A stretch of DNA of 64,000 nucleotides from Cupriavidus necator A5-1 (GTDB lineage Bacteria; Pseudomonadota; Gammaproteobacteria; Burkholderiales; Burkholderiaceae): the NCBI RefSeq assembly GCF_000744095.1, contig NZ_JQLI01000001.1, positions 682,001 to 746,000 of the forward strand, in the 5' to 3' direction. Below are positions 45,391-54,350 of this stretch, in pieces (position 1 is the stretch's first letter; each line of letters begins with the position of its first letter). The notes beneath the pieces were generated by a model that ran no database searches, was not told the DNA's origin, and worked only from the letters and a program-made list of their open reading frames with translations. The position numbers and the translations under genes were made by a program.

Positions 45391-46146
45391 ATGAAAGATC
45401 AAGTCGTTCTCATTACAGGCGCCCTTACGGGCATCGGCCGGGCGGCGGCATTCGCGTTCGCTAAAAAAGGGGCGCGAGTGGTTGTGTCCGGCCGCCGTGA
45501 TGAGGCAGGCCAGGCGCTTGCACACGAACTGCAAAAACTCGGCGCCCAGGCTGAATACATTCACGCCGATGTTCGGAATGAAGAGGAAGTGAAGAACCTC
45601 GTGGCAAAGACGATTGCACGATTTGGCAAGCTGGACATTGCTGTGAACAATGCCGCAACCGAAGGGCAAGTTGGGCCGATCACAGACCAGACCGCGGAAA
45701 GCGTCGCGGCAACGTTCGACACGAATGTCGTTGGTGTGCTCCTCAGCATGAAGCACGAGATCCTTGCGATGCAAGCCAATGGCGGCAAGAGCAAGGGCAA
45801 CGTTATCAACATCTCGTCGACATATGGTCACAAGGGAGCCGCATTCGCGTCCGTCTATGTTGCCGCCAAGCATGCGGTAGAAGGGATCACGAAATCCGCA
45901 GCGCTTGAGCTCGCGAGTGCAGGGATTCGCGTGAACTGTGTTTCTCCTGGTCCCACGGACACCGGGATGTTAACCCGCTTCACCGGCACCGACGATAACA
46001 AGGCACTCCTCGTGGAAGGCGTCCCGCTTGCTCGACTTGGTCGTTCGGAGGAGGTTGCCGATGGGATTGTGTTTATCGCCTCGGACGAAGCCAGGTTTAT
46101 TACTGGTCATAGCCTTAACGTTGATGGCGGTCATAGCGCTGCCTAA
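45391..46146 (+). CDS. SDR family oxidoreductase (copy 3)
   Basis: 251-residue SDR paralogue of the genes at 41642 and 42541. Motifs are VVLITGALTGIGRAAAFAFA, NNAATEG, NVINISSTYGHKGAAFAS, VYVAAKHAVEGI (Tyr/Lys) and CVSPGPTDTGMLTRF. Base composition is slightly lower in GC than its paralogues. It is followed by a TetR gene, 119 bases downstream on the same strand, which may control it. A 29-bp LysR-like fragment lies upstream at 45166-45194, and the rest of 45135-45390 shows no complete gene. Confidence 0.92.
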   Translation: MKDQVVLITGALTGIGRAAAFAFAKKGARVVVSGRRDEAGQALAHELQKLGAQAEYIHADVRNEEEVKNLVAKTIARFGKLDIAVNNAATEGQVGPITDQTAESVAATFDTNVVGVLLSMKHEILAMQANGGKSKGNVINISSTYGHKGAAFASVYVAAKHAVEGITKSAALELASAGIRVNCVSPGPTDTGMLTRFTGTDDNKALLVEGVPLARLGRSEEVADGIVFIASDEARFITGHSLNVDGGHSAA

Positions 46147-46265
46147 GCGGATGCCAAGGCTGCACTGAACAGTTCGGTCACTCGCGGATCGCGCAGATCC
46201 GCGGTCTGCAGTAGGGTTTTCGATTACTGAGTTGAAACTCTCACGGATGCGGCTATATCGGACTC

Positions 46266-46862
46266 ATGAATAAGCTCAACAACAGGGAAAGGCTCCTCAT
46301 GGAGGGTGCGCGGGTGGTGCATCGGCATGGGTTGTCTGCGACCAGTGTTCGCGATATTGCAACTGCTGCTGGTGTGCCGTTAGGATCATTTTCCAATCAC
46401 TTTCCTTCCAAGGACGCTTTCGGTTTGGAGGTGCTGGAGCGCTACAGAAGTCGCTCAGAAGCAGAGGCACGGGAAACTTTGCTCAATAATCAGTTGCGCC
46501 CTCTCGACAGGCTATATTCCTACATCAACAGCACTCACGAGTTTCTCAGCCAGAATCAAATGCGTGATGGTTGCCTCTGCGGAAACATTAGCGCGGAAGC
46601 AAACGAACACAGCGATGAAATCGTCGATCGAGTGGTACGGGCATTCGCAGACGATGAGAGATCCATTGCCTACTGCCTCAGGGCGGCTGTGGAGGCAGGT
46701 GAGCTTCCTCCCGAAACGGATGTGGAAGATCTTGCTGGATTCGTTCTTTCGTCGCTTCAAGGGGCATTCCTTGTTGCGAAAGTGCGGAGAAGTCCGGAGC
46801 CGGTTAACCGATTCAAGCGTGTTTTGTATGCGTGGCTTGGGGCCGCGGGTTCAGAAAGCTAA
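46266..46862 (+). CDS. TetR-family regulator
   Basis: 198 residues. The N-terminal TetR HTH reads GARVVHRHGLSATSVRDIAT and AAGVPLGSFSNHFPSKDAFG, followed by an all-helical ligand domain with a Cys pair (DGCLCGNISAE) typical of regulators of electrophile-responsive reductases. Its TAA overlaps the ATG of the LysR gene by one base (TAATG), so the two are coupled. The probable targets are the neighbouring SDR and OYE genes. Confidence 0.92.
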   Translation: MNKLNNRERLLMEGARVVHRHGLSATSVRDIATAAGVPLGSFSNHFPSKDAFGLEVLERYRSRSEAEARETLLNNQLRPLDRLYSYINSTHEFLSQNQMRDGCLCGNISAEANEHSDEIVDRVVRAFADDERSIAYCLRAAVEAGELPPETDVEDLAGFVLSSLQGAFLVAKVRRSPEPVNRFKRVLYAWLGAAGSES

Positions 46863-47746
46863 TGGATAGTCTCAGTGGGATTTCGACGTTTGTGCAGGTG
46901 GCGGAAACCCGCAGCTTTACGGAGGCGGGACGGCTGCTCGGCGTATCGTCTTCAGCTGTTGGCAAAAGTGTCGCGCGCACCGAGGAGCGCCTGGGTGTGC
47001 GGCTGTTTCACCGCACCACCCGGAGCATCACGCTTACGGCCGAAGGTTCCCTGTTCCTGGAGCGATGCCGCCGCATTCTGGGCGAGGCCGAAGCGGCAGT
47101 GGCCGAACTGTCTGATGCCGCCCACAGTCCGCGCGGCAGGCTACGGATCAGCACGCCGCAATTGTCAGGTTTGATCATGCCGGCGCTGGACGGGTTCATG
47201 GCGCAATACCCGGAAATCGAGCTCGATGTCGATCTCTCCGATCGCATGGTGGATATCGTGGAGGAAGGCTTCGATGCGGTCATTCGCACGGGCGAGCAGC
47301 ACGACTCAAGGCTGGTGTCACGCCGCCTGGGTTCCTGCGGTCAGGTTCTGGTCGCGTCGCCCGGCTATCTCCAGCGGCAGGGCGTCCCCACACATCCGTC
47401 CGAACTAGTTCGGCACGCCTGTTTACTGCATAGATTTCCAGCCACCGGCAAGCTGGAACGTTGGCCATTCCAACTTGCGGCCGCGGCATCGGAACTGGAA
47501 CTGCCGCAAACCTTTGTCAGCAACACGGTTGAAGTCCTGGGTTTTCTGGCACTTCAAGGTAAGGGCTTGGCCTTCCTGCCGACTTTCCTCGTGCGGGATG
47601 CGCTGGCGAGCGGTGCGTTGCAGGTCGTGCTCGATGATTTCGTAGACCAGATAGTTACCTTCTGGATCATGCGGCCGGCAAGCCGTTACCCCTCACCCAA
47701 GCTGCGTGCCTTTTCCGATTATCTCAGCCGGAATCTGCAGATCTAG
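46862..47746 (+). CDS. LysR-family regulator (coupled to TetR)
   Basis: 294-residue LysR protein from ATG 46862, which overlaps the TetR stop. HTH: ISTFVQVAETRSFTEAGRLL and GVSSSAVGKSVARTEERLGV. Effector domain: SPRGRLRISTPQLSGLIMPA, EGFDAVIRTGEQHDSRLVSR and GKGLAFLPTFLVRDALASGA. It belongs to the CrgA/AaeR-like subgroup, as does the inverted LysR at 50.2-51.1 kb. OYE copy 2 lies 142 bases downstream, convergent. Confidence 0.92.
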   Translation: MDSLSGISTFVQVAETRSFTEAGRLLGVSSSAVGKSVARTEERLGVRLFHRTTRSITLTAEGSLFLERCRRILGEAEAAVAELSDAAHSPRGRLRISTPQLSGLIMPALDGFMAQYPEIELDVDLSDRMVDIVEEGFDAVIRTGEQHDSRLVSRRLGSCGQVLVASPGYLQRQGVPTHPSELVRHACLLHRFPATGKLERWPFQLAAAASELELPQTFVSNTVEVLGFLALQGKGLAFLPTFLVRDALASGALQVVLDDFVDQIVTFWIMRPASRYPSPKLRAFSDYLSRNLQI

Positions 47747-47888
47747 ATCGGTACTACAAGGCTTATCTGGGTGACGGGCACGATATCCGTAAAGTTCTTG
47801 ATGTCGGTGTTGATTTCTTCGGAATGAGGTCCGAGCCCAGCCTCGAAGGTGGGGGACATCCTTTGCAGATACTGAAGGGATGCTTCGC

Positions 47889-48998
47889 TTACGCGACTAC
47901 CACGTCGTCGCGATAGAACGGATAGTCTGTGTAGCCGACTTCCGTGCCGCCAAAGAAGGTTGGGCGGTCATACGGATTCAGTGGCAGCTTGTGGCGCAGG
48001 CGCACTGGCAAATCGGGGTTCGCGATGAAGTCGCGGCCGAATGCGACGAGATCGGCGTCGCCGGCCTGCAGGATGGCTTCCGCGGTGTGGCCCTTGAATC
48101 CGCCGGCAGCGACAATGGTGCCCTTGTAATGCTTGCGCATCAGTTGTGCCGCAACCGGGTTCGGGTCTTTGCTCTCATCGTCGACATTGCCAAACACACG
48201 GGGCTCGATCAGGTGCAGGTATGCCAGGTTCAGCTTGGCCAATTCCTCCCCCACGTAGGTGAACAGTCCTTCCGGGTTGCTGTCGGACATATCGCCCCAG
48301 GTGCCGCTGGGGCCAAGGCGCACAGCCACGCGGTCGCTGCCCCATACCGAGATGACGGTCTGGGTGGCCTCGATCAGAAAGCGGGCACGGTTCTCGAATG
48401 AGCCGCCGTAGATATCAGTGCGCTTGTTGCTCCCGTCCTGCAGGAACTGATCAAACAGGTAGCCATTGGCGGCGTGCAGCTCAACGCCATCGAAGCCAGC
48501 CTGCTTGCCGCGGATGGCTGCTGTACGGAAGCTCTCGATCAAATCGGCGATCTCCGGGAGGGTCAGCGCGCGGCTCGGTGTGTTCGGAACCCAGCCCGAT
48601 TCGGTGTAGGCGACCCCGCCATGCGGCACGGCCGATGGCGCCACCGGCTCAGCGCCGTTCGGCTGCAATTGGCTGTTGGACTGGCGCCCGGCATGGTAGA
48701 GCTGCAGGAAGATGCGGCCGCCTTTGGCGTGCACGGCGTCGGTCACCAGCCTCCAACCCGGAATTTGGATATCGTCGTAGAGGCCCGGCGCGCCGAGGTA
48801 GCCATTGCCATTGCGTGCGGCGATGGCGCATTCGCTGATCAGTAGGCCGCCTTCGGAAGCACGTTGGGCGTAGTACTCAGCCATCAGCGGGCCAGGCCGC
48901 GCACCTTCCTCGGCGCGCATGCGGGTGAGCGGCGCCAGCACTACGCGATGGGAGAGTTCGTAGGGACCTACTTTGACGGGGGAATGAAGTCTTGACAT
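47889..48998 (-). CDS. Old yellow enzyme family alkene reductase (second)
   Basis: 369-residue FMN ene-reductase from ATG 48998 (GAGGAAATC upstream). Segments are SPVKVGPYELSHRVVLAPLT, YLGAPGLYDDIQIPGWRLVT, QLYHAGRQSNSQLQPNGAEP, GVELHAANGYLFDQFLQDGS, NKRTDIYGGSFENRARFLIE and GDADLVAFGRDFIANPDLP. It has the same fold and order as 35700-36824, but clearly diverged; this one has the HAGRQS form typical of N-ethylmaleimide/xenobiotic reductases. Convergent with the TetR-LysR pair and divergent from the quinone reductase. Confidence 0.92.
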   Translation of the reverse strand: MSRLHSPVKVGPYELSHRVVLAPLTRMRAEEGARPGPLMAEYYAQRASEGGLLISECAIAARNGNGYLGAPGLYDDIQIPGWRLVTDAVHAKGGRIFLQLYHAGRQSNSQLQPNGAEPVAPSAVPHGGVAYTESGWVPNTPSRALTLPEIADLIESFRTAAIRGKQAGFDGVELHAANGYLFDQFLQDGSNKRTDIYGGSFENRARFLIEATQTVISVWGSDRVAVRLGPSGTWGDMSDSNPEGLFTYVGEELAKLNLAYLHLIEPRVFGNVDDESKDPNPVAAQLMRKHYKGTIVAAGGFKGHTAEAILQAGDADLVAFGRDFIANPDLPVRLRHKLPLNPYDRPTFFGGTEVGYTDYPFYRDDVVVA

Positions 48999-49300
48999 GA
49001 TTTCCTCGAAAATGAGTTGCCGATGGGGTGTACGCTTTCCTCGAGGAGAGTGTATTGACAGACCCGGATTCGAAAAATAGGCTGCGATTCCGAACATACA
49101 GGACAAAGATGTCCGCGATCGAGCCGGCGGCGAGCGTGCTTGAACTGTTGGGGTCCTGGGCTTTGCCGTCAGTCACAACGACATTCAGGCATAGCTGCTG
49201 TGCCAGGTGCCCCGTAACTGACGAATCTCATAGCGCATAGGGTGATAACACGCCCCATTCAAACAGCGGCTATTTCCAAGACATCCAAGGATTTCCCTAA

Positions 49301-49363
49301 TGAGAACCAACGAAGCTGTACCCCGCAACCTGCTCATTACCGGCGCCTACGGTGTACTCGGCA
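49301..49363 (+). pseudogene. SDR N-terminal fragment
   Basis: ATG 49301 reads MRTNEAVPRNLLITGAYGVL and then Gly, the start of a Rossmann-fold dehydrogenase with its LITGAxGxLG motif. It then runs out of register into the leader of the quinone reductase. It is a 20-residue relic. The remaining bases of 48999-49418 show no complete gene; promoters for the two divergent genes must lie here. Confidence 0.5.
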
Positions 49364-49418
49364 CGGGCAATGGGTTCACGGCGCATCCGCGACCGTCAAA
49401 GTCAATCGGGAGGTTCAG

Positions 49419-50123
49419 ATGTCATACCCCACCAAAGTTGCCGTGGTCTACCACAGCGGATACGGGCATACCGTGAAGGTCGCCCAGGCGGTGGCCCAGG
49501 GCGCAGCTAGCGTAAGCAGTGTCGCCGTTGATCTCGTCAAGGCCGAAGAGGCGCACCTTGATTGGAGTCTGCTCGACAACGCAGATGCCATCATCATGGG
49601 GACACCAACCTGCATGGGCAGCCTATCCGCACCCTTCAAAGCTTTTATGGATGCGACGTCGCATCTGCAGTATGTCGAAAAGTGCTGGGCCAACAAGATT
49701 GCGGCGGGCTTCACCAATGGTGCATCGCGTGGCGGCGACAAGCAAAACTCTCTTGTCCAACTGGTGACTTTTGCCGCCCAGCACCAGATGCACTGGGTCA
49801 ATCTTGGCCTGAACTATGGCAACAACCGCTCCTACACCAACGAGGATATCCTCAACCGCGACAGCTACACATTGGGCATGGCGGCGCAGGCCAACATGGA
49901 CCAAGGTGGCGACGTCGCGCCTCCGTCGTCAGACATTCGCACGGCGTTCCTACTCGGTGAACGGGTGGCCGAGGTTGCGCAGGAACTCGTAGCGGGCCGG
50001 CTGGCGCTCGGAAGAACGGCAAAGCCTGGTGTAAGCGGCGGCTCCGATGAGCAAGACCCCGAGCATCGCGGCGACGGTCCAGGAGAAGCGTCCCGTGTCC
50101 TGAGCGGTCTCACAGTCGCTTAG
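49419..50123 (+). CDS. Flavodoxin-like NAD(P)H:quinone oxidoreductase
   Basis: About 234 residues from ATG 49419. The FMN loop VAVVYHSGYGHTVKVAQAVA is followed by IIMGTPTCMGSLSAPFKAFM, IAAGFTNGASRGGDKQNSLV and QMHWVNLGLNYGNN, the WrbA/NQO-like fold. It would reduce quinones by two electrons or supply reduced flavin. The normal fold ends near residue 200. The final 30 residues (GVSGGSDEQDPEHRGDG onward) look like read-through into unrelated sequence, so the original 3' end has been replaced. Confidence 0.88.
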   Translation: MSYPTKVAVVYHSGYGHTVKVAQAVAQGAASVSSVAVDLVKAEEAHLDWSLLDNADAIIMGTPTCMGSLSAPFKAFMDATSHLQYVEKCWANKIAAGFTNGASRGGDKQNSLVQLVTFAAQHQMHWVNLGLNYGNNRSYTNEDILNRDSYTLGMAAQANMDQGGDVAPPSSDIRTAFLLGERVAEVAQELVAGRLALGRTAKPGVSGGSDEQDPEHRGDGPGEASRVLSGLTVA

Positions 50124-50187
50124 ACTTGGATAACGGCCGAGCCTGGGGATGGCAGGGTGGGCATTCGTGCTCGCCCCTATCAAGACT

Positions 50188-50391
50188 AGCTTGGCCCTCC
50201 GCGGTCAGACTGAGCGTATGTGTCGAGCGCTGGAAAAGGTGCACGCCCAGCCGACTCTCCGGCCGCGCCACGCTCTTTGACACCGCAGACTGGCTAGCTC
50301 CGAGCGCGCGGCTGGCTGCACTAAAGGACCCTTCTTCTGCCGTTCGAACAAAGGCAACGAGGCCACTGGTCTCTTCCAGGATTGTCGTCAA
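50188..50391 (-). pseudogene. LysR DNA-binding part, inverted segment
   Basis: N-terminal 68 codons of a LysR regulator on the minus strand. From TTG 50391 (GAGGG upstream) it reads LVAFVRTAEEGSFSAASRAL, GASQSAVSKSVARPESRLGV and HLFQRSTHTLSLTAEGQA. It then runs into unrelated codons and stops at about 50110. The rest of the same gene is on the plus strand from 50411. Turning 50188-50413 around joins LTAEGQA to YYERVAPLL in frame. Expressed as it is, it would be a truncated HTH protein. Confidence 0.85.
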
Positions 50392-50410
50392 ATTACCCTC
50401 TGAAACATCA

Positions 50411-51100
50411 GCTTATTACGAACGAGTCGCGCCTTTGCTGCGAGCGATTGACGAGGTAGACGATATCGCGGTGGGCGCCGGCGGCGTTCAGGGCCTGCTG
50501 CGCATATCGGCTCCTCAGGAGTTTGGGCGCATGCTCATCGCCTGCCGGGCTGCGGAGTTTCTCGCGCATTACCCTGACGTGAAGATCGAGCTCCAGGTGA
50601 CCGATCGTTGCGTGGATATTATCCGCGAAGGCTACGACGTCGCCGTTCGGATGGGCGCGCTCAATGACAGCGAACTGATCAGACGGATGATCACCGACTT
50701 GAACTGGGTGATGGTGGCTTCTCCGAGCTACATTCGAAAACGTGGCTTACCGCGAACCGTCGAGGAACTGGCGTCACACACGGGCCTTCGTTACGCCGTG
50801 GAGGGCAAACCGTGTGTTGCATTCGCCGATGGAACGACGCTATTGCTGGAGAGCCGCTTCGATACCGACGACTGCGGTTTCATACGCCGTGCCGCGCTAG
50901 CCGGTGCTGGCATTGCCTATCTGCTGCGGGTGACCGTGGCGGAGGACCTCGCCGCAGGGGATCTGGTCCAGATCTCGCCCCAGTACGCGCTGACCCGCAT
51001 TCCCGCTTATGCGCTGCATGCCTTCGGCAAGCAGCTTCCCGCGCGCGCCCGACTATTTATTGAATTCCTGCTCAGGAAGGCCGCCGAGGCCGGCATTTGA
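50411..51100 (+). pseudogene. LysR effector-binding part of the inverted gene
   Basis: Reads YYERVAPLLRAIDEVDDIAV, QGLLRISAPQEFGRMLIACR, EGYDVAVRMGALNDSELIRR, GAGIAYLLRVTVAEDLAAGD and ends ARLFIEFLLRKAAEAGI at 51100. This is the linker and co-inducer domain of a CrgA/AaeR-like LysR regulator without its HTH, which lies inverted at 50188-50391. The open frame upstream (to 50126) is a chance extension through the inverted segment. Confidence 0.85.
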
Positions 51101-51128
51101 GCGAGTGCATTCCTGGACCTTGTGTCAG

Positions 51129-52022
51129 TCACCGCTTTGGAACGCGAGCAATCAGTTCATCCAACCGGGACAGAAACAGTTTCAGGATGGGGGAACGGTT
51201 CGCCTTGCTGTAGCCAACGACGAGGTCGATTGTTGGCACCTCTCCAGCAAGGGGGCGGCTGACCACCGAAAGGGGCATCAGCTTTTCGACATAGGCCGGG
51301 ATCAGCGTCAAGCCTCGCGTGGAGGCCACCAACGACATGACCATTGCCGGGTTGTCAACACTTTGCATCGGCGTGATCTGAACCCCTGAGCGCGCCAGGT
51401 AGTCGTCGATTACCGCGCGTAGCACCTTGGCCTTGCTCGCCATGGCAATGAAGGGTTCGCCTACAAGATCTTGTGGGCGGATGGCGTCGCGTGACGTCAG
51501 TGGATGATCGCTGGGCATCAGCACCACAAGCGGCTCCTGGCTCACGACCCTGTAAGCGAGATCGAAGGCCGGTTCGGCGCGCATTAACGCCAGATCCAGC
51601 TTGCCCCTCACAAGTCCTTCGGCGAGCTCCGGCGAGTAGTCGCTGGAAATGGTGACATCGACATTGCACAGTTCATCGCAAAGGATGTGCATGGCCTCGG
51701 GCAGCCAAGTCATTTCCTGCCCGGTGAGGAACCCGAGCGCGAACCGCTGTTTGGCTGGCTGCGCCGCCCTGCGCGCTGCCTCGACCGCAGCGTCCACCTG
51801 GGTGAGCGCCAGCCTCGCGTGATCGATAAATGCCTTGCCCGCTGCGGTCAGCTCCACGCCGCGTGCGCTGCGGCTCAATAGTTCGACCCCGACCTGATCC
51901 TCCAGATCCCGGATCTGCCGGCTCAGCGACGGCTGTGAGGTGTGCAGCCGTCGCTCGGCCGCCACCGTCAGGCTGCCGGTCTCGGCTACCGCAATGAGAT
52001 ACCGAAGGTGTCGCAGTTCCAT
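51129..52022 (-). CDS. LysR-family regulator (copy 2)
   Basis: 297-residue LysR regulator from ATG 52022. Its protein is almost identical to that of 43476-44411 over the first 290 residues, differing at scattered positions (for example NVDVTISSDYSPELAEGLVR here against NVDVTVSS there). Its flanks differ from those of copy 1 and it has no divergent SDR beside it. It stands next to the inverted LysR gene and upstream of IS66, so its targets may be the copy-1 targets. Confidence 0.92.
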   Translation of the reverse strand: MELRHLRYLIAVAETGSLTVAAERRLHTSQPSLSRQIRDLEDQVGVELLSRSARGVELTAAGKAFIDHARLALTQVDAAVEAARRAAQPAKQRFALGFLTGQEMTWLPEAMHILCDELCNVDVTISSDYSPELAEGLVRGKLDLALMRAEPAFDLAYRVVSQEPLVVLMPSDHPLTSRDAIRPQDLVGEPFIAMASKAKVLRAVIDDYLARSGVQITPMQSVDNPAMVMSLVASTRGLTLIPAYVEKLMPLSVVSRPLAGEVPTIDLVVGYSKANRSPILKLFLSRLDELIARVPKR

Positions 52023-52390
52023 TGTTCGTCCATCGCGCCCCCATGCCTGGTAGGTATGTGAGCCTGCTTTTAAAGTCTTTTCAAATTTTTTCACGAGACC
52101 GTAGATTCTCACTCGCGGAAACGTATTGGGAGGTAGTCCTGTCGGCGTCCAGGTGCTGTTGACTGATGCACCTCCCATGCCCAACAGATCATATCGGGGT
52201 GGCTTTGATTTTGGTGCAATTTACGACGGCTTGCGAACCCAGGTTTTGTACGGGATCATCGTAAGTTCTCAATAAGCCGGGGCAAGGCCAGGTGGTGAGG
52301 CGTGGCCGGTGACTGGAATGTCGGGGTGGAAATATCGGCGCGACCTTGCCGTAAGCCGCAACGAGTTCCACTTGTAAACGCTGGGTGGAG

Positions 52391-52609
52391 ATGTTAACTT
52401 TCGCCGTCGCCATCCACGCTGCCCAGGTCATGACCACTTGCCAAAAAATCACGCTGCCGGACATCGCGCGAGAAGGATTGACGCCAAAAGAACTTGAGGT
52501 GTTGGCATGGGTTGAGGGATTGGTCGACATGGCCAATGGCTTGCAGCAGGAGAAGGAGCAACTGGAACAGGAACTCGCTGAGCTGAGAAGAGCTGCAAAG
52601 CGCGCGTAG
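52391..52609 (+). CDS. IS66 accessory small ORF
   Basis: About 72 residues. The middle reads ITLPDIAREGLTPKELEVLA and WVEGLVDMANGLQQEKEQLE, ending in a Glu/Leu-rich coiled coil. It sits 13 bases before the transposase start. The coiled coil recalls the zipper region at the start of IS66 transposases, so it may be a partner or regulator. GTG 52385 is an alternative start. Confidence 0.6.
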   Translation: MLTFAVAIHAAQVMTTCQKITLPDIAREGLTPKELEVLAWVEGLVDMANGLQQEKEQLEQELAELRRAAKRA

Positions 52610-52622
52610 CCTGACTGCGGCC

Positions 52623-54242
52623 GTGAAGAAGAAGCTTGTTGCGCCGTACATTGCCGAGGCCGAACGTACGCCGGCGGTGCTGAAGGTGCTGGCCTGGGGT
52701 GAAGATCTCGTGGCACTCATCCATCGTCTGGTGGAGAACGCGGGGCACATGAAAGACGAGGTCGCGGTGCTCAAGGGAGAGAAGAAGCGCCCGACGTTCA
52801 AGCCAAGCCGCATGCATGAGGAGGCCGGCAAAACCAGCGAGTCCAATCGGCGGCAGCAGGGCAAACCAGCCGGTCGACGCGGTTCGCCCGCCAGGAGCAA
52901 GACGGGGCAGCTGAAGATCGATTGCGAGCAAGTCATCCAGCCGCCCGAGTCTATCCCGTCTGGCTCGCGGTTCAAGGGCTACCGGGATTTCGTGGTGCAG
53001 GACCTCGTGATCGGGACCCACAATACGCGCTACCGGCTCGCACGCTGGCAGACTCCGGACGGTCAAACGCTGACCGGGCAGCTGCCCAAGGCCGTTGCCG
53101 GCAGCCACTTTGGCGCGACACTGGTCAGTTACGTGCTGTACCAATATCACCACTGCCACGTGACGCAGCCGCTGCTGTGCGAGCAGTTGCGGGAATGGGG
53201 TATCGAGATCTCGTCCGGGCAGATGAATGCGCTGCTGCAGGAGGACAAGCAGTGCTTCCATGAGGAAAAGGAGGGTCTGCTGTCGACGGGGCTGGCGCTC
53301 TCGGCGTATGTGACGGTCGACGACACCGGCACGCGGCATCAGGGCCGCAACGGCTATGTCACCCACATCGGTAACGAGCACTTCGCCTGGTTCAAAAGCA
53401 CAAGCACGAAGAGCCGCATCAATTTCCTCGAACTGCTCGCAGCGGGACATGGCTACCGGGTCAACGACGAGGCCTTCTCCTACATGAAAAAGCATGAGCT
53501 CCCACAGGCGTTCGTGGAAGGGCTGCGTCAGCATGAGTGCGCGAGCTTCGCCAACCAGAGTGCGTGGCTGTCTCATCTGGACAGCCTGGGCATGGACGTT
53601 ACCCGCCACCGGAACATCGCCACCGAAGGGGCATTAGTGGGCAGCCTGAGGCGACGTGGCGTAGCCCAGGATCTGGCCATCATCAGCGATGATGCGGGAC
53701 AGTTCAATGTGTTGATTCACGGCTTATGCTGGGTCCACGCCGAGCGTCTCGTGCACAAGCTGCTGCCGCTCAATGACCTACATCGAGAGGATATTGCCCG
53801 TGTGCGCAGCGAAATCTGGTCGCTCTATGCGGATCTGAAGGAATACAAGCAGAATCCGACGATCCGGCGCAAAGCCGAACTGCAAAAACGCTTTGACGCA
53901 GTCTTCATCCAAAAGACCCGTTACGCAACGCTGGACCGTTTGCTCAGACGCCTTCACAAGAACAAGTCCGAGCTGCTCTTGGTGCTCGAACGCCCCGAGA
54001 TCCCACTGCATACCAACGGCAGTGAACGCGACATTCGCGACCACGTGAAAAAGCAGAAGATCAGTGGCGGCACGCGCAGCGAACGCGGTCGTCAATGCCG
54101 TGACACCTTCTCGAGCTTGAAGAAGACCTGTCGAAAGCTGGGAATCTCGTTCTGGGACTACCTGGCGGACCGCATCACACACACCAATCACATTCCCCGA
54201 CTTCCCCACCTCCTCGAACAGCGCATCGCTCGCTCGACCTGA
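52623..54242 (+). CDS. IS66-family transposase
   Basis: 539-residue IS66-type DDE transposase from GTG 52623. It has an N-terminal coiled coil, a basic region (RRQQGKPAGRRGSPARSKTG), and the catalytic core with AYVTVDDTGTRHQGRNGYVT (first Asp), LAIISDDAGQFNVLIHGLCW followed by VHAERLVHKL (second Asp) and NGSERDIRDHVKKQKISGGT (Glu). The C-terminus is FWDYLADRITHTN. The frame is intact and within good ends, so it may be active. Confidence 0.93.
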   Translation: MKKKLVAPYIAEAERTPAVLKVLAWGEDLVALIHRLVENAGHMKDEVAVLKGEKKRPTFKPSRMHEEAGKTSESNRRQQGKPAGRRGSPARSKTGQLKIDCEQVIQPPESIPSGSRFKGYRDFVVQDLVIGTHNTRYRLARWQTPDGQTLTGQLPKAVAGSHFGATLVSYVLYQYHHCHVTQPLLCEQLREWGIEISSGQMNALLQEDKQCFHEEKEGLLSTGLALSAYVTVDDTGTRHQGRNGYVTHIGNEHFAWFKSTSTKSRINFLELLAAGHGYRVNDEAFSYMKKHELPQAFVEGLRQHECASFANQSAWLSHLDSLGMDVTRHRNIATEGALVGSLRRRGVAQDLAIISDDAGQFNVLIHGLCWVHAERLVHKLLPLNDLHREDIARVRSEIWSLYADLKEYKQNPTIRRKAELQKRFDAVFIQKTRYATLDRLLRRLHKNKSELLLVLERPEIPLHTNGSERDIRDHVKKQKISGGTRSERGRQCRDTFSSLKKTCRKLGISFWDYLADRITHTNHIPRLPHLLEQRIARST

Positions 54243-54350
54243 GCGACGTGCCGCCGCTTGCCCCGTTTTATTGAGAACTTACCTCGGAATCTGCACGTGT
54301 TAGAGCGCATCATCCGTATTAGGGCGCGTTACACATCGCCCCATAACACG

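Larger units (their letters stand above)
52261..54282 (+). mobile_element. IS66-family insertion sequence, 2.0 kb
   Basis: The ends match: GTAAGTTCTCAATAAGCCGG on the left and, read inward from 54282, GTAAGTTCTCAATAAAACGG on the right. Both continue with GGCAAG. The element contains a small accessory frame and a full-length transposase. The 8-bp flanks (GGATCATC and CTCGGAAT) do not match, so either the ends are a base or two off or the region recombined later. It has truncated the attC site to its right. Confidence 0.85.

Noticed and set aside
49950..50183. A minus-strand frame with a hydrophobic stretch (SWTVAAMLGVLLIGAAAYTR) after the quinone reductase.
   Set aside because: It could be the tail of a lost membrane protein, but it is short, lacks a proper start and overlaps the reductase reading frame.
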